From assembly GCF_008365385.1 (NCBI RefSeq), contig NZ_QOVF01000010.1:1-64000 (forward strand): 64,000 nucleotides of DNA, in the 5' to 3' direction. Both the position numbers and the translations under genes were made by a program. Origin of the DNA: Halopseudomonas laoshanensis. GTDB lineage: Bacteria; Pseudomonadota; Gammaproteobacteria; Pseudomonadales; Pseudomonadaceae. Positions within the stretch are counted from its first letter, which is position 1; every line of letters begins with the position of its first letter. Shown here one piece after another: positions 17,642 through 28,455 of this stretch. The notes below the pieces were generated by a model that was given only the letters and a program-made list of their open reading frames with translations, was not told the origin of the DNA and ran no database searches.

Positions 17642-18085
17642 ATGCCCAGCAATGCCAAAGAAAAAAGTTCTATGTTGATTCGCGGGTTTGCGCCCTACAA
17701 GGAAAAGAAAGGCGAAGAATATATGAGCGAGCAACAGCTTGCGCATTTCGCCTCGATCCTCAACGGCTGGAAAAAAGAGCTGATGGAGGAAGTGGATCGC
17801 ACCGTGCATCACATGCAGGATGAAGCCGCCAACTTCCCCGACCCGGCCGACCGCGCCAGTCAGGAAGAAGAGTTCAGCCTCGAGTTGCGCGCACGTGATC
17901 GTGAACGCAAGCTGATCAAGAAAATCGATCAGACACTGCAGCGTATCGAGGAAGACGATTACGGCTTCTGCGATTCATGCGGCGTGGAAATCGGCATTCG
18001 CCGTCTGGAAGCGCGCCCTACTGCAACCCTGTGCATCGACTGCAAGACGCTTGCAGAGATCAAGGAAAAGCAGGTAGGTAGCTGA
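17642..18085 (+). CDS. dksA: RNA polymerase-binding transcription factor DksA
   Basis: 147 aa. DksA inserts its coiled coil into the secondary channel of RNA polymerase and, with ppGpp, lowers rRNA promoter activity and raises amino acid promoters. The coiled-coil tip FPDPADRASQEEEF is conserved, and the zinc finger is complete: Cys110, Cys113, Cys131, Cys134. GAGGGG lies 5 nt before the ATG. The tandem rRNA promoters at the left edge of this window are the kind of target it acts on. Confidence 0.97.
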   Translation: MPSNAKEKSSMLIRGFAPYKEKKGEEYMSEQQLAHFASILNGWKKELMEEVDRTVHHMQDEAANFPDPADRASQEEEFSLELRARDRERKLIKKIDQTLQRIEEDDYGFCDSCGVEIGIRRLEARPTATLCIDCKTLAEIKEKQVGS

Positions 18086-18099
18086 TCCGTTCTTCGCTA

Positions 18100-18137
18100 C
18101 AACCGGCCCTCGCCCGCTTCGGGTAGCAGGCCGGTTG
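18100..18137. other. Long hairpin after dksA
   Basis: A 9-bp perfect stem CAACCGGCC/GGCCGGTTG (18100-18108 with 18129-18137) holds an inner CCGCTTCGG hairpin. No T-run follows on either strand, so it is at best a weak terminator or a 3'-end stabiliser of dksA mRNA. Confidence 0.4.
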
Positions 18138-18207
18138 CAGTGATAGACGCCAGGACCCTTTCCGGTCTGGCTCGCTCACCGTATCCCCAGCCAAGGCTGA
18201 TCTAGCC

Positions 18208-19143
18208 ATGCCGGCAACCTCTCCAGCCTACTCTCAAGACGCTGCTCTACCTTATATCGGACGTTTTGCACCCACCCCGAGCGGCTATCTGCATTTCGGT
18301 TCATTGTTGGCTGCGCTGGCCAGCTATCTGGATGCACATCATCGCCAGGGTACCTGGCTGGTCCGGATGGAGGATCTCGACCTGCCGCGCAACAAACGCG
18401 GCGCCGCAGAGCATATTCTCGCCACGCTGGCAGCCTTCGGCATGCACCCGCAGGGCGAAGTGTGGGTGCAAAGTGAGCGCCAGCTGCTGTACCAACAACA
18501 GATTCAAGCGCTGATCGATCAAGGCCATGCGTATTACTGCGACTGCTCACGTAGTGATCTGTCGCCTTACCAGGGCATCTATCCCGGCACCTGCCGTGAC
18601 CGCAACCTGCCACCCGCCAAGGATCATGCGGTGCGTATACGCACTGATAACTCTGTTGATGGGCACTACAGCTTCATCGACCGCCTGCAAGGCCACTACA
18701 GCCAGCACCTACCTAGCGAACTCGGTGATTTCGTCATCCGCCGGCGCGACGGCATAGTGGCTTATCAGTTGGCCGTGGTCATGGATGATATCGCCCAGGG
18801 CGTCACTGACGTGGTACGCGGTGCCGACCTGCTCGACTCCACGCCGCGCCAGCTGCACCTCTACGCACTGCTTGGCGTACGCCCGCCACGCTATTTGCAT
18901 ACACCATTGGTGGTTCGCCAGCAGGGTGAAAAGCTCAGCAAGCGACTCGGTTCCAAACCGCTGGACCCGGCGCTCGCCAGTGTCACGCTGTACAAGGCGC
19001 TGGCCGCATTGTATCAAGCGCCGCCGGCCGAGCTGCACGGTGCACCCCCCGCCGAGCAACTGGCATGGGGCGCCGCGCACTGGGATCCTTCGCGCCTGCC
19101 TGTCACGCGCGAGATTCTTCAGGATCAACTGCCCGCTGTCTGA
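18208..19143 (+). CDS. gluQ: Glutamyl-Q tRNA(Asp) synthetase
   Basis: 311 aa paralogue of glutamyl-tRNA synthetase that lacks the anticodon-binding domain. It attaches glutamate to queuosine in the anticodon of tRNA-Asp. The HIGH-type motif is HFGS (29-32) and the KMSKS-type motif is KLSKR (242-246). A zinc site is suggested by YCDCSRSDLSPYQGIYPGTC. It is downstream of dksA on the same strand, as in many gammaproteobacteria where the two are cotranscribed. Confidence 0.95.
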   Translation: MPATSPAYSQDAALPYIGRFAPTPSGYLHFGSLLAALASYLDAHHRQGTWLVRMEDLDLPRNKRGAAEHILATLAAFGMHPQGEVWVQSERQLLYQQQIQALIDQGHAYYCDCSRSDLSPYQGIYPGTCRDRNLPPAKDHAVRIRTDNSVDGHYSFIDRLQGHYSQHLPSELGDFVIRRRDGIVAYQLAVVMDDIAQGVTDVVRGADLLDSTPRQLHLYALLGVRPPRYLHTPLVVRQQGEKLSKRLGSKPLDPALASVTLYKALAALYQAPPAELHGAPPAEQLAWGAAHWDPSRLPVTREILQDQLPAV

Positions 19144-19281
19144 CCGAAGCCACTGCTGGCCCTTGGCAAGCCTTCAGCGGCTGATTAACCTAGTGCATTA
19201 TTCGCCGGCACAAGGCACCATGTCCGGCGCGCGCCAGCACTGAATTGCAGCGCACATACTGCCCCGACACGACGGAAGCCC

Positions 19282-19458
19282 ATGTACATCTACCGCCTGG
19301 TACTGCTGTTGGTGATTGGCATCTACCTGTTCTCCCCAGCCATCATGGACTGGTGGATCGAACCACAGGGTGCCTGGTACCGTCCCTACGTCCTCTGGCT
19401 GATTCTGATCATTGCCGGCATTCTTCTACAGAGTCCCAAAGATGCCGACGAGCTTTGA
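19282..19458 (+). CDS. cbrX: CbrX small membrane protein
   Basis: 58 aa (MYIYRLVLLL... to ...SPKDADEL) with two hydrophobic segments (about 5-22 and 36-49) separated by WWIEPQGAWYRPY. It ends 17 nt inside cbrA, so the two are translationally coupled. GGAAG lies 4 nt before the ATG. A small gene called cbrX precedes and overlaps cbrA in P. putida and relatives; the position, size and overlap here fit that. Its function beyond helping cbrA expression is not settled. Confidence 0.85.
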   Translation: MYIYRLVLLLVIGIYLFSPAIMDWWIEPQGAWYRPYVLWLILIIAGILLQSPKDADEL

Positions 19459-22393
19459 CCTAAGCCATTTACTGCTGATCAGCATCCTCTACCTGATGAC
19501 GCTGTTCGGCGTCGCCTGGGTAACCGAGCGGGGTTTACTGCCACGGGCACTGATGAGCCACCCGGCGGTTTACACCCTGTCGCTTGGCGTTTACGCCAGC
19601 GCCTGGGCGTTCTACGGCACCGTCGGCCTGGCCTATCAGTACGGCTATGGCTTTCTGACCTATTACCTGGGCGTTTGCGGCGCCTTCTTGCTGGCCCCGG
19701 TACTGCTCAGCCCGATTTTGCGCATTACCCGCACCTATCAGCTCTCGTCACTCGCCGACCTGTTTGCTTTCCGCTTTCGCAGCACCCTGGCCGGGACCCT
19801 GACGACGATATTCATGTTGATCGGCGTTCTGCCACTGCTGGCGCTGCAGATCCAGGCGGTGGCCGATTCGGTACAGATCCTGACGCAGGAGTCCGGTCAG
19901 AACTCCGTGGCGTTGGGCTTCTGCGTGCTGATTACCCTGTTTGCCATCCTGTTCGGCGCTCGGCACATCTCCACCCGGGAAAAACATGAAGGCCTGGTGA
20001 TCGCGATTGCTTTTGAGTCGCTGGTCAAACTGATCGCCATCGGCGCAGTTGGCCTCTACGCACTCTATGGCGTCTTCGGTGGCCCGGCCGGGCTGGAAAC
20101 CTGGTTGACCAACAACCAGCAAGCGCTGACCACCTTGCATACACCTTTGCAGGAAGGCCCTTGGCGGACCTTGCTGCTGGTGTTTTTTGCCGCGGCGATC
20201 GTTATGCCGCACATATATCACATGGCTTTTACCGAGAATATCAATCCGCGCTCAATGGCCGTGGCCAGTTGGGGGCTGCCGCTGTTTCTGCTGCTGATCA
20301 GCCTGGCGGTCCCGCCGATTCTCTGGGCTGGCTTGCACCTTAACGTACCGACCAATCCCGAATATTTCACCCTCGGGCTGGGCATGGCCGCAGGCGCCGA
20401 CTGGCTCACCTTGCTGGCGTTTATCGGCGGGCTGTCTGCCGCCAGCGGCCTGATAATCGTGGTCACCCTGGCGCTGTCCGGCATGGTCCTCAACCATCTG
20501 GTACTGCCGGTGTACCAACCCAGTGCCGACAACAACATCTATCGCTGGCTACTCTGGACCCGGCGCACGCTGATCGCCGCCATCATCATGGCCAGCTATG
20601 GTTTCTACCGTCTGCTGGGTGCCGAGCAGGATCTGGCCAATCTGGGTATCGCTTCCTTCGTCGCAACGGTGCAGTTTCTGCCCGGAGCGCTGTCGGTACT
20701 CTACTGGCCACAGGCGAATCGCCGCGGCTTTATTGGCGGCCTGATCGCCGGCATGCTGGTCTGGTGCCTGACCTTGCTGCTGCCTCTGGTTACCGAGCTG
20801 ACCGGCGTCCAGCTGTTCGGGCAAGCGCTCAGCTTCAACGCCGATACCTGGCACCTGGCGGCGATCGCTTCACTGGCGGCAAACATCTTTGTGTTTACCA
20901 CAGTGTCGCTGTTTACCCAGCGCTCCAGTGAAGAGCGCAGTGCCGCCGAGGCCTGCTCGGTAGATAACGTCAGCCGCCCGCAACGGATGGAGCTGTTGGC
21001 CAATTCCCCTCAGGAGTTCGCTCAACAGTTAGCCAAACCGCTGGGTAACAAAACCGCTCAGCAGGAGGTCGAGCAAGCGCTGCGCGACCTGCAATTGCCC
21101 TTTGATGAGCGAAGGCCTTACGCATTGCGGCGCCTGCGCGATCGGCTGGAAGCCAATCTGTCCGGGCTAATGGGTCCGGCGGTAGCCCAGGACATCATCG
21201 AAACCTTCCTGCCGTTCAAACTCGCGCGCGAGGGTTACGTTACTGAAGACATTCACTTTATCGAAAACCGCCTTGAGGACTACCACTCGCGGCTGACCGG
21301 CCTGGCGGCTGAACTGGACGCGTTGCGCCGCTACCACCGACAAACCTTGCAAGACTTGCCCATGGGCGTGTGTTCGCTGGCCAAGGACAACGAGGTCCTG
21401 ATGTGGAACCGCGCCATGCAAGCGCTGACCGGGATCGACGCCGAAACGGTGATCGGCTCGCGCCTGAGCAATCTGCCCGAGCCCTGGAATGAACTGCTCG
21501 AACGCTTTGTCGCCGATCAATCCGCGCACCTGCACAAACAGAAATTGCTGGTCAACGGTCACACCCAATGGCTCAACCTGCACAAGGCGGCGATCGACGA
21601 ACCAGGCAATAACGCCTCCAGTGGGTTGGTGCTGTTGATCGAGGACCAGACCGAAACGCGCATGCTCGAGGATGAGCTGATGCACTCCGAGCGCCTGGCT
21701 TCCATTGGTCGGCTGGCTGCCGGTGTGGCGCACGAGATCGGCAACCCGGTAACCGGGATCGCCTGCCTGGCGCAGAATCTGCGAGAGGAGTCTGATCAAC
21801 CGGAAGCGCGGGAAATGGCTGAACAGGTGATCGAACAGACCCACCGCATCTCGCGTATTGTGCAGTCGCTGGTCAACTTTGCGCATGTCGGCAGCCGCCA
21901 CAACAATGCCAATGATGAAGTCGACCTGGCGGCCTGCACCAACGAGGCGATACACCTGCTATCACTCAACCGGCAGGGCCCGGAAGTGATCTATGTTAAC
22001 CTGTGTCATCCGGACCACGTTGCCGCCGGTGACAGCCAACGGCTGGTACAGGTGTTAATCAACCTGCTTGGCAACGCGCGGGACGCCAGCAGCAACGGTG
22101 ATCGCATCACCGTCTCTACCCAACAGAACGAGCATCAGGTCCTGCTACTGGTCGAGGATCAAGGCAGTGGCATAGACAAAGCCATCATGGATCGACTATT
22201 CGAGCCCTTCTTCACTACCAAGCAACCAGGGACAGGAACAGGGCTCGGATTGGCACTGGTTTACTCGATTATCGAAGAGCACTATGGGCAGATCACCGTG
22301 GACAGTCCGGCAGATCCAACTCTCAAGCGTGGCACCCGCTTTACCGTAACGCTGCCGCGCTACAGCGTATTGAGCACCGGTGCGAGTGCCTGA
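19442..22393 (+). CDS. cbrA: Sensor histidine kinase CbrA (SLC5-transporter type)
   Basis: 983 aa inner-membrane sensor of the CbrAB system, which controls carbon/nitrogen balance and carbon catabolite repression. An N-terminal sodium/solute symporter (SLC5) domain of about 500 aa with about 13 helices is followed by a STAC-like linker, a PAS domain (about 630-740), a HisKA domain with the phospho-acceptor His764 in VAHEIGNP, and an ATPase domain with [19 protein letters not shown] and [11 protein letters not shown]. The ATG at 19442 lies within cbrX and gives the length I recall for the P. aeruginosa protein; an in-frame start at 19412 is less likely. cbrB follows 35 nt later. Confidence 0.95.
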   Translation: MPTSFDLSHLLLISILYLMTLFGVAWVTERGLLPRALMSHPAVYTLSLGVYASAWAFYGTVGLAYQYGYGFLTYYLGVCGAFLLAPVLLSPILRITRTYQLSSLADLFAFRFRSTLAGTLTTIFMLIGVLPLLALQIQAVADSVQILTQESGQNSVALGFCVLITLFAILFGARHISTREKHEGLVIAIAFESLVKLIAIGAVGLYALYGVFGGPAGLETWLTNNQQALTTLHTPLQEGPWRTLLLVFFAAAIVMPHIYHMAFTENINPRSMAVASWGLPLFLLLISLAVPPILWAGLHLNVPTNPEYFTLGLGMAAGADWLTLLAFIGGLSAASGLIIVVTLALSGMVLNHLVLPVYQPSADNNIYRWLLWTRRTLIAAIIMASYGFYRLLGAEQDLANLGIASFVATVQFLPGALSVLYWPQANRRGFIGGLIAGMLVWCLTLLLPLVTELTGVQLFGQALSFNADTWHLAAIASLAANIFVFTTVSLFTQRSSEERSAAEACSVDNVSRPQRMELLANSPQEFAQQLAKPLGNKTAQQEVEQALRDLQLPFDERRPYALRRLRDRLEANLSGLMGPAVAQDIIETFLPFKLAREGYVTEDIHFIENRLEDYHSRLTGLAAELDALRRYHRQTLQDLPMGVCSLAKDNEVLMWNRAMQALTGIDAETVIGSRLSNLPEPWNELLERFVADQSAHLHKQKLLVNGHTQWLNLHKAAIDEPGNNASSGLVLLIEDQTETRMLEDELMHSERLASIGRLAAGVAHEIGNPVTGIACLAQNLREESDQPEAREMAEQVIEQTHRISRIVQSLVNFAHVGSRHNNANDEVDLAACTNEAIHLLSLNRQGPEVIYVNLCHPDHVAAGDSQRLVQVLINLLGNARDASSNGDRITVSTQQNEHQVLLLVEDQGSGIDKAIMDRLFEPFFTTKQPGTGTGLGLALVYSIIEEHYGQITVDSPADPTLKRGTRFTVTLPRYSVLSTGASA

Positions 22394-22428
22394 CCCCTGG
22401 GTTCAGGCCTGCACCGCACGAGGTAACT

Positions 22429-23862
22429 ATGTCGCATATCCTGGTAGTTGAAGACGAAGCCATTATTCGCTCCGCCCTGCGCCGCCTGTTAGAGCGTCAC
22501 CAGTATCAAGTCAGCGAAGCTGGCTCCGTAGGCGAAGCCGTTGAGCGCTACGACCTGAACAGTTTTGACCTGATCGTCAGCGACCTGCGCCTGCCCGGCG
22601 AGCCCGGCACGGAAATGATCCGTAAAGCGCCGGACACACCAGTGCTGATCATGACCAGCTATGCCAGCCTGCGCTCGGCGGTGGACTCGATGAAGCTCGG
22701 CGCGGTGGACTATATCGCCAAGCCCTTCGATCACGAGGAAATGCTCCAGGCCGTCGCACGCATCATCAACGACAGTCAGGCGCGGCGGACTCAAGCGCCG
22801 AGCATAGGCAACCCGGCTAGCAACGACAGCAGCAAAGAGCCTGCCCAAGTCGCCACCGGCAGTGGCCATTCGATGGGCATCATCGGCTCCTGTGCGCCCA
22901 TGCAAACGCTATTCAAGCGCATCAATAAAGTAGCGCCCACCGATTCCACCGTGCTGATTCAAGGCGAGTCCGGCACCGGCAAGGAACTGGTGGCGCGGGC
23001 GCTGCACGAGAACTCGCGTCGCGCCAAGGCGCCAATGATTTCGGTCAACTGCGCCGCCATCCCGGAAACGCTGATTGAATCCGAGCTCTTCGGGCATGAA
23101 AAAGGCGCCTTTACCGGCGCCACTGCAGGCCGCACCGGGCTGGTAGAAGCGGCCAATGGCGGCACGCTGTTCCTCGATGAAATCGGCGAACTGCCCCTCG
23201 AGGCTCAGGCCCGGCTGTTGCGCGTATTGCAGGAAGGTGAAATTCGCCGGGTCGGCTCGGTGCAATCGCACAAGGTTAACGTACGCCTGGTTGCAGCCAC
23301 GCACCGCGACCTGAAGACCCTGGCACGCCAGGGCCTGTTTCGCGAAGATTTATTCTACCGGCTCAATGTCATAGAACTGCGTCTGCCGCCGCTGCGCGAA
23401 CGCGGCGAAGATGTCATGTTGATTGCCCAAGCCCTGCTCAAGCGCGCGGGCGACAAGATGAACCAGCAAGGTATGCACTTCACCGAAGCGGCCATGCACG
23501 CGATTCGCCTGCATACCTGGCCAGGCAACGTGCGCGAGCTGGAAAACGCAGTTGAGCGCGCGGCAATACTCTGCGACGAAGACGCCATCACACCCGACCT
23601 GCTGGGTATAGAGCTGGATCTGGAGCACGAACGCGCCTCCCAGGCCGCCAACGCCCTGGAAACCATGCAGCACACCGACAGTGTCAGCCATGAACCCACC
23701 GAAGACTTGTCACTGGAAGACTACTTCCAGCATTTCGTGCTCGAGCACCAGGAGCACATGACCGAGACCGAGCTGGCCAACAAGCTCGGCATCAGTCGCA
23801 AATGCCTTTGGGAGCGCCGCCAACGGCTGGGCATTCCACGCAAGAAAACCGCCAATTCCTGA
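22429..23862 (+). CDS. cbrB: Sigma-54-dependent response regulator CbrB
   Basis: 477 aa NtrC-type activator. The receiver domain (about 1-120) has phospho-acceptor Asp52 in SDLRLPG and a conserved Lys in AKPFDH. The AAA+ domain has Walker A GESGTGKE, the sigma-54-contact loop GAFTGA, and [11 protein letters not shown]-terminal Fis-type helix-turn-helix ([24 protein letters not shown]) binds DNA. An 8-bp hairpin covers the stop codon (23862-23881) without a T-run. The main target, crcZ, follows directly. Confidence 0.96.
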   Translation: MSHILVVEDEAIIRSALRRLLERHQYQVSEAGSVGEAVERYDLNSFDLIVSDLRLPGEPGTEMIRKAPDTPVLIMTSYASLRSAVDSMKLGAVDYIAKPFDHEEMLQAVARIINDSQARRTQAPSIGNPASNDSSKEPAQVATGSGHSMGIIGSCAPMQTLFKRINKVAPTDSTVLIQGESGTGKELVARALHENSRRAKAPMISVNCAAIPETLIESELFGHEKGAFTGATAGRTGLVEAANGGTLFLDEIGELPLEAQARLLRVLQEGEIRRVGSVQSHKVNVRLVAATHRDLKTLARQGLFREDLFYRLNVIELRLPPLRERGEDVMLIAQALLKRAGDKMNQQGMHFTEAAMHAIRLHTWPGNVRELENAVERAAILCDEDAITPDLLGIELDLEHERASQAANALETMQHTDSVSHEPTEDLSLEDYFQHFVLEHQEHMTETELANKLGISRKCLWERRQRLGIPRKKTANS

Positions 23863-23921
23863 TGCCGCAGAGCGGCATCAAAAGCGCGCAGTAGACGCAG
23901 TGCTGGCAATAAATCGGAGAA

Positions 23922-24005
23922 TGTTACCTGTTACCCCCCATCCGCCCCGCGCAACTGTTACCGCAAATGCCAACCCCGTAACACTTCAGCGGGTTGATAG
24001 GTAAC
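23922..24005. promoter_or_regulatory. CbrB binding sites upstream of crcZ
   Basis: A cluster of TGTTAC/GTAACA half-sites: TGTTAC at 23922 and 23929, TGTTAC (23956-23961) facing GTAACA (23978-23983) with 16 bp between, and GGTAAC at 24000. The facing pair matches the type of CbrB target known in pseudomonads. The cluster is about 100 bp before the sigma-54 promoter, the usual enhancer distance. Confidence 0.75.
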
Positions 24006-24080
24006 GAATCCTCTCGCAGGCAGCGATAGAGAAATCGCACAAAATCATCAAGTCCTTGTTTTACAACACATTCCAAATGT

Positions 24081-24096
24081 TGGCACGGCAAATGCT
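24081..24096 (+). promoter_or_regulatory. Sigma-54 promoter of crcZ
   Basis: TGGCACGGCAAATGCT has the -24 GG and -12 GC at correct spacing and one mismatch to the core TGGCAC-N5-TTGCA. The predicted start is about 24107. Confidence 0.85.
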
Positions 24097-24106
24097 TTAT
24101 ATCTGG

Positions 24107-24475
24107 CATAACAACAATAAAAACCAAGCAAACATAATAAAAATAAAATCTGACTACACACACAATAAAAATAAAACGTGCGAGTCGTAGCAAACTGATT
24201 TTTTTGGAGAATGTGTCTCCCCCTCTGCGAACAGGAAGTTCGATTGGACAGAGAACAATAAAAGTTGCCTGAGCAACCAGACAGTCCAATGCCAATGATA
24301 GGCCTGAGCAGGATAATAAGCTTCCAAAGCAATCCGTTTGTTTTTGGATAACCCGGGAGGGTTGGTCACAGGGCGACACTGTCGCCTCTGCCTAACAAAA
24401 ACAAATGCTCGTAATAATAAAAATAAAAAATCTATTAGGGGGAGTGATCTACTCCCCTTGAGCTTTATTTTGTTT
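24107..24475 (+). ncRNA. crcZ: CrcZ small RNA (Hfq/Crc sequestering)
   Basis: About 370 nt, between cbrB and pcnB as in other Pseudomonas. Six A-rich AANAANAA-type motifs are visible: about 24110-24125, 24131-24150, 24161-24178, 24251-24263, 24393-24407 and 24411-24432. These bind Hfq/Crc and release repressed catabolic mRNAs when CbrAB is active. The 3' end is a GGGGAGT/ACTCCCC hairpin (24439-24457) followed by a T-rich stretch interrupted by A and G (to about 24475). Open frames in the region are not credible genes. Confidence 0.88.
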
Positions 24476-24746
24476 TGCCCTCGGTTTTCTTTCGTACTTC
24501 CCTGCAGCCCCCCAACCAAGCATCCCTGACGATAGTCCGCTGCCGATCTCGCACGCTGATATTCGCTTATAATTCAATTTCCGCGCCAATCAGGCTAGAA
24601 TGCCCTTCATTCAAGTCAGGCAATCGGCTGCCATAGGCACAAACGCTGCTTCCAGCGATATGCTCTTCAGTGATTTTTCCCTGACATTAATGCTACTTTC
24701 AGCGCAACAACCTGCGACTGGATAAGCCGGTGGAAAGCCTGACCCT

Positions 24747-26129
24747 ATGATTCGCAAGCTGTTGAAAAAACTCCCTACCCCCTTCGGCCGCGCGGCCCAC
24801 AGGCGCACCACGCCTTCGGTTATTCCCGCCAGCCAACATAATCTGCGCCGAGAGCGCATCAGCAAAAATGCTGTGAACGTGGTCGAACGCCTGCAGCAGG
24901 CGGGCTACCAGGCCTTCGTCGTGGGTGGCTGTGTGCGCGACTCGCTACTGGATATGACGCCGAAGGACTTCGACGTGGCTACCAGTGCTACGCCGGAGCA
25001 GGTACGCGCTACCTTCCGCAACGCGCGGTTGATCGGCCGTCGCTTCAAGCTGGTTCACGTGCACTTCGGGCGCGAAATTATCGAGGTGGCCACCTTCCGC
25101 GCCAGCCACGCTGATGACGCCGAAACCGGTCTGGCCCAGGGTGATGAAAAATCCCGCCAAAGCGAATCCGGGCGCCTGCTGCGCGACAACGTCTACGGCA
25201 GCTTCGAGGACGACGCCCAGCGCCGCGACTTCACCATCAATGCCCTGTATTACGACGTCAGTAGCGGGCATATCCACGACTACGCCAATGGCATGCATGA
25301 CATCCGTGAGCGGCAAATTCGCTTGATCGGCGATCCGCAACAACGCTATCAGGAAGACCCTGTGCGCATGCTGCGTGCCGTGCGCTTCGCCGCCAAGCTG
25401 GATTTCGAGATAGAGCAGCACTCCGCCGCACCGATACCGGACATGGCCGATCTGCTGTTCGATATCCCCGCCGCAAGGCTGTTCGATGAATCGCTGAAGC
25501 TGTTAATGAGCGGCCAGGGGGTTAAAACCTTCGACCTGTTGCACTATTACTACCTGTTCGAGCCGCTGTTCCCGGCCACAGAGGAAGCCATCGAGCAGAA
25601 CCCCGACTATAGCCTGGCGCTTATTCGTCAGGCGTTGGCCAATACCGATGATCGCATCCGTGAGGGCCGACCGGTCACCCCCGCGTTTTTGTTTGCCGCA
25701 TTGCTGTGGCCGGCTCTAGCGCCACGAATCAAGGCCCTGGAAGATCAGGGCGTGCCGACCATACCTGCCCAACAGCAGGCAGCGCAGGATCTGATTACAG
25801 AGCAATGTCAGCACATCGCCATTCCCAAGCGTTTCAGTGTGCCTCTGCGCGAGATATGGGATATGCAGCCGCGCCTGGAAAGACGCAGCGGACGGCGCGC
25901 CGATCAGTTGCTTGAGCATCCACGCTTTCGTGCCGCGTACGATTTCCTGCTACTACGCGAAAGTGCGGGCGAAGATACCGAAGGCCTGGGCCGCTGGTGG
26001 ACGCGCTACCAGGAAGTCGGTGAAGACCAGCGACGCAAGATGATCGCCGAACTGGGTGACAAGGCCACCGGCCCCAAGCGCTCGCGCAACAAGCGCAAAC
26101 GCAAGCCCCGGACTGCCGCCGACTCATGA
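24747..26129 (+). CDS. pcnB: Poly(A) polymerase I
   Basis: 460 aa. It adds poly(A) tails to RNA 3' ends, marking them for decay. It is a class II nucleotidyltransferase: VVGGCVRDSLLDMTPKDFDVAT holds the catalytic DFD. An RRDFTINALYYD motif and the RNA-binding helical domain follow. A basic C-terminal tail (RSRNKRKRKPR) is typical of the bacterial enzyme. The 4-nt overlap ATGA with folK shows coupling. Between crcZ and pcnB (24476-24746) I see only AT-rich spots such as TATAAT near 24570, with no convincing -35. Confidence 0.95.
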   Translation: MIRKLLKKLPTPFGRAAHRRTTPSVIPASQHNLRRERISKNAVNVVERLQQAGYQAFVVGGCVRDSLLDMTPKDFDVATSATPEQVRATFRNARLIGRRFKLVHVHFGREIIEVATFRASHADDAETGLAQGDEKSRQSESGRLLRDNVYGSFEDDAQRRDFTINALYYDVSSGHIHDYANGMHDIRERQIRLIGDPQQRYQEDPVRMLRAVRFAAKLDFEIEQHSAAPIPDMADLLFDIPAARLFDESLKLLMSGQGVKTFDLLHYYYLFEPLFPATEEAIEQNPDYSLALIRQALANTDDRIREGRPVTPAFLFAALLWPALAPRIKALEDQGVPTIPAQQQAAQDLITEQCQHIAIPKRFSVPLREIWDMQPRLERRSGRRADQLLEHPRFRAAYDFLLLRESAGEDTEGLGRWWTRYQEVGEDQRRKMIAELGDKATGPKRSRNKRKRKPRTAADS

Positions 26130-26629
26130 GCGTGCGATGCTACATCGGCCTGGGCAGCAATCAAGCTGAGCCAGCCGAGCAGATCCGGCGTGCCTGCGCT
26201 GCCCTCGCGGCGTTGCCGCACACCCGGCTTTCAGCCTGCTCCAGGCTGTACAGCAGCGCGCCTATGGGCCCACAGGACCAACCAGCCTATATCAATGCCG
26301 TCGCGCTGCTGACGACCGATCTGCCAGCCCTGGCGCTACTTGACGAGCTGCAGCGCATCGAGCTGGAGCAAGGCCGGCAACGCAAGGCTGAACGCTGGGG
26401 GCCGCGCACTCTGGATCTGGATATATTGCTGTATGGCGACCAGCAGATCCGCGTGGAGCGGCTGGAAGTCCCGCATTACCATATGCATGCTCGTGCCTTT
26501 GTACTCTACCCTCTGGCGGAACTGGAACCGGACCTGATTCTCCCCGATGGCAGCGCATTGCAGACCTGGCTGGCAAATTGCCCTGCCGAAGGCTTGCAAC
26601 CCCTTGCCGACCAGCGCGCACAAGGGTAA
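26126..26629 (+). CDS. folK: 2-amino-4-hydroxy-6-hydroxymethyldihydropteridine pyrophosphokinase
   Basis: 167 aa folate-synthesis enzyme that transfers pyrophosphate from ATP to hydroxymethyl-dihydropterin. Signature RWGPRTLDLDILLYG with the two metal-binding Asp, plus IGLGSN near the N-terminus and PHYHMHARAFVLYPL. The start overlaps the pcnB stop (ATGA). In the pcnB-folK-panB-panC run it shares the vitamin-synthesis theme. Confidence 0.96.
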   Translation: MSVRCYIGLGSNQAEPAEQIRRACAALAALPHTRLSACSRLYSSAPMGPQDQPAYINAVALLTTDLPALALLDELQRIELEQGRQRKAERWGPRTLDLDILLYGDQQIRVERLEVPHYHMHARAFVLYPLAELEPDLILPDGSALQTWLANCPAEGLQPLADQRAQG

Positions 26630-26804
26630 AAGATGACTCGCAACCCGACACCAGGGCATCAGGACTATACTCACCACCAGGTGGATGGAACCCTGAGCCG
26701 CATCAGTGAGCTGATCAGCGCCCCGATAGATTCGCGCTGTGACGCAATCCGGCCGCACCCTACATTCACGACGCCTCGAAGAGGCCGCACTAGTGGAATC
26801 TGCC

Positions 26805-27599
26805 ATGCCTGACGTAACCCTGACAACGCTGAACAAGCTCAAGCAGAACGGCGAAAAAATCACCTGTCTGACCGCCTACGATGCCACCTTCGCAAAACTG
26901 GTCAATGAAGCCGGAGTGGAAGTCATACTGGTTGGCGACTCACTGGGCATGGTGCTGCAGGGGCATGACAGCACCCTGCCGGTCAGCGTGGAAGATATGG
27001 CTTACCACACCCGGGCGGTAAAGCGCGGGAACAGCAGCGCCTTTATCATGGCCGACCTGCCCTTCATGTCCTATGCCACCGTTGAGCAGGCGCTGCGCAG
27101 CGGCGCTGCCCTGATGCAGGCTGGCGCACATATGGTCAAACTTGAAGGCGCTGGCTGGCTGGCTGAAACCATTCGTACCCTGGCCAATAATGGCGTGCCC
27201 GTCTGCGCGCACATGGGCCTCACGCCACAGGCGGTCAATCTGCTCGGCGGTTACAAGGTTCAAGGCCGGCTGGACGCCCAGGCCCAGGCCATGCTGGATG
27301 ATGCCAAGGCCCTGGAAGCCGCCGGTGCCAGCATGCTGTTGCTGGAGTGCGTGCCCAGCACCCTGGCCAACGCGATCACCCAAGCGGTATCCGTGCCGGT
27401 CATCGGCATTGGCGCTGGCAGTGGGACCGACGGCCAGGTGCTGGTCATTCATGACATGCTCGGCCTGACTCGCGGCCACCGGCAGCCCCGTTTCGTGAAA
27501 AATTTCATGCTGGATCAGCAGGATGTTCCAGCCGCCCTGCGCGCCTATGTCGATGCCGTCAAGCGTGTAGAGTTTCCCGCAGCCGAAAACGAGTTCTGA
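26805..27599 (+). CDS. panB: 3-methyl-2-oxobutanoate hydroxymethyltransferase
   Basis: 264 aa. First step of pantothenate synthesis: transfers a hydroxymethyl group from methylenetetrahydrofolate to 2-oxoisovalerate, the product of the ilv pathway. Motifs [37 protein letters not shown] and [14 protein letters not shown] are present. The ATG at 26805 (MPDVTLTTL) gives the standard N-terminus; the open frame extends to 26739 without support. panC follows after 4 nt. Confidence 0.96.
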   Translation: MPDVTLTTLNKLKQNGEKITCLTAYDATFAKLVNEAGVEVILVGDSLGMVLQGHDSTLPVSVEDMAYHTRAVKRGNSSAFIMADLPFMSYATVEQALRSGAALMQAGAHMVKLEGAGWLAETIRTLANNGVPVCAHMGLTPQAVNLLGGYKVQGRLDAQAQAMLDDAKALEAAGASMLLLECVPSTLANAITQAVSVPVIGIGAGSGTDGQVLVIHDMLGLTRGHRQPRFVKNFMLDQQDVPAALRAYVDAVKRVEFPAAENEF

Positions 27600-27603
27600 A
27601 CAG

Positions 27604-28455
27604 ATGAACACCCTGCACAGCATTGCGCAATTGCGCGCAGCCCTGAGTCGTGCCCGCCAGGATGGCAAGCGCATTGGTCTGGTGCCCACCATGGGCAACC
27701 TGCATGCCGGCCATATCACCCTGGTGGAGAAGGCCCGGCAGCGTACCGATTTCGTGGTGGTGAGCATTTTCGTCAACCCGTTGCAGTTTGCCGCCGGTGA
27801 AGATCTGGAGAGCTACCCGCGCACGCTGGAAGCCGACCAGCGCAAGTTGCTCGATGCAGGTGCGCATCTGGTGTTCGCACCCAACGTCAAGGAAATGTAC
27901 CCCCGCGGCATGGACGGGCATACCCGGATCAGCGTCCCGGTCGTCTCCGAAGGCCTGTGCGGCGCCAGCCGTCCTGGGCATTTCGAAGGGGTAGCCACCG
28001 TGGTCAGCAAACTGCTGAATATCGTCCAGCCAGATCTGGCGGTGTTCGGTCAGAAGGACTTTCAACAGTTGGCCGTGATCCGCAAGATGGCTCAGGACCT
28101 GTGCCTGCCGGTGCAGATCATGGGCGAGCCGACAGTGCGCGCTGAAGACGGTCTGGCGCTGTCCTCACGCAACGGTTATCTGAGCGAAGCCGAACGGCAA
28201 CTGGCACCGCAGCTGTATAAAACCCTGCAATCGATCGCCAGTGAAATCCAGAGCGGCCAGCGCGATTACCCCGCGCTGATCGAGCGCGCCCGCCAACAGC
28301 TGGAAACCCACGGCCTGCGCGCCGACTACCTGGACCTGCGCGACGCCATCAGCCTGGAACCGGTTAACGCCCAGACCACCGACATGGTTGTCCTTGCGGC
28401 GGCGTATGTGGGCAAGACGCGCCTGATCGACAATCTGCATTTCGAATTGAAGTAG
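27604..28455 (+). CDS. panC: Pantothenate synthetase (pantoate--beta-alanine ligase)
   Basis: 283 aa. It joins pantoate and beta-alanine with ATP via pantoyl adenylate. HIGH-type motif NLHAGH (preceded by VPTMG), FGQKDFQQL, and the KMSKS-type loop ALSSRNGYL are intact. It forms an operon with panB. No panD follows; in P. aeruginosa panD comes next. The source of beta-alanine is therefore not in this window. Confidence 0.96.
   Translation: MNTLHSIAQLRAALSRARQDGKRIGLVPTMGNLHAGHITLVEKARQRTDFVVVSIFVNPLQFAAGEDLESYPRTLEADQRKLLDAGAHLVFAPNVKEMYPRGMDGHTRISVPVVSEGLCGASRPGHFEGVATVVSKLLNIVQPDLAVFGQKDFQQLAVIRKMAQDLCLPVQIMGEPTVRAEDGLALSSRNGYLSEAERQLAPQLYKTLQSIASEIQSGQRDYPALIERARQQLETHGLRADYLDLRDAISLEPVNAQTTDMVVLAAAYVGKTRLIDNLHFELK

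Noticed and set aside
23862-23881. Hairpin at the end of cbrB as terminator
   Set aside because: No T-run follows; at most a weak 3' structure.
24154-24519. Open frames within crcZ
   Set aside because: A-rich low-complexity translation without domains; the region is explained by the small RNA.
26634-26813. 59-residue open frame between folK and panB
   Set aside because: No ribosome site, no recognisable domain, and it overlaps the panB start.
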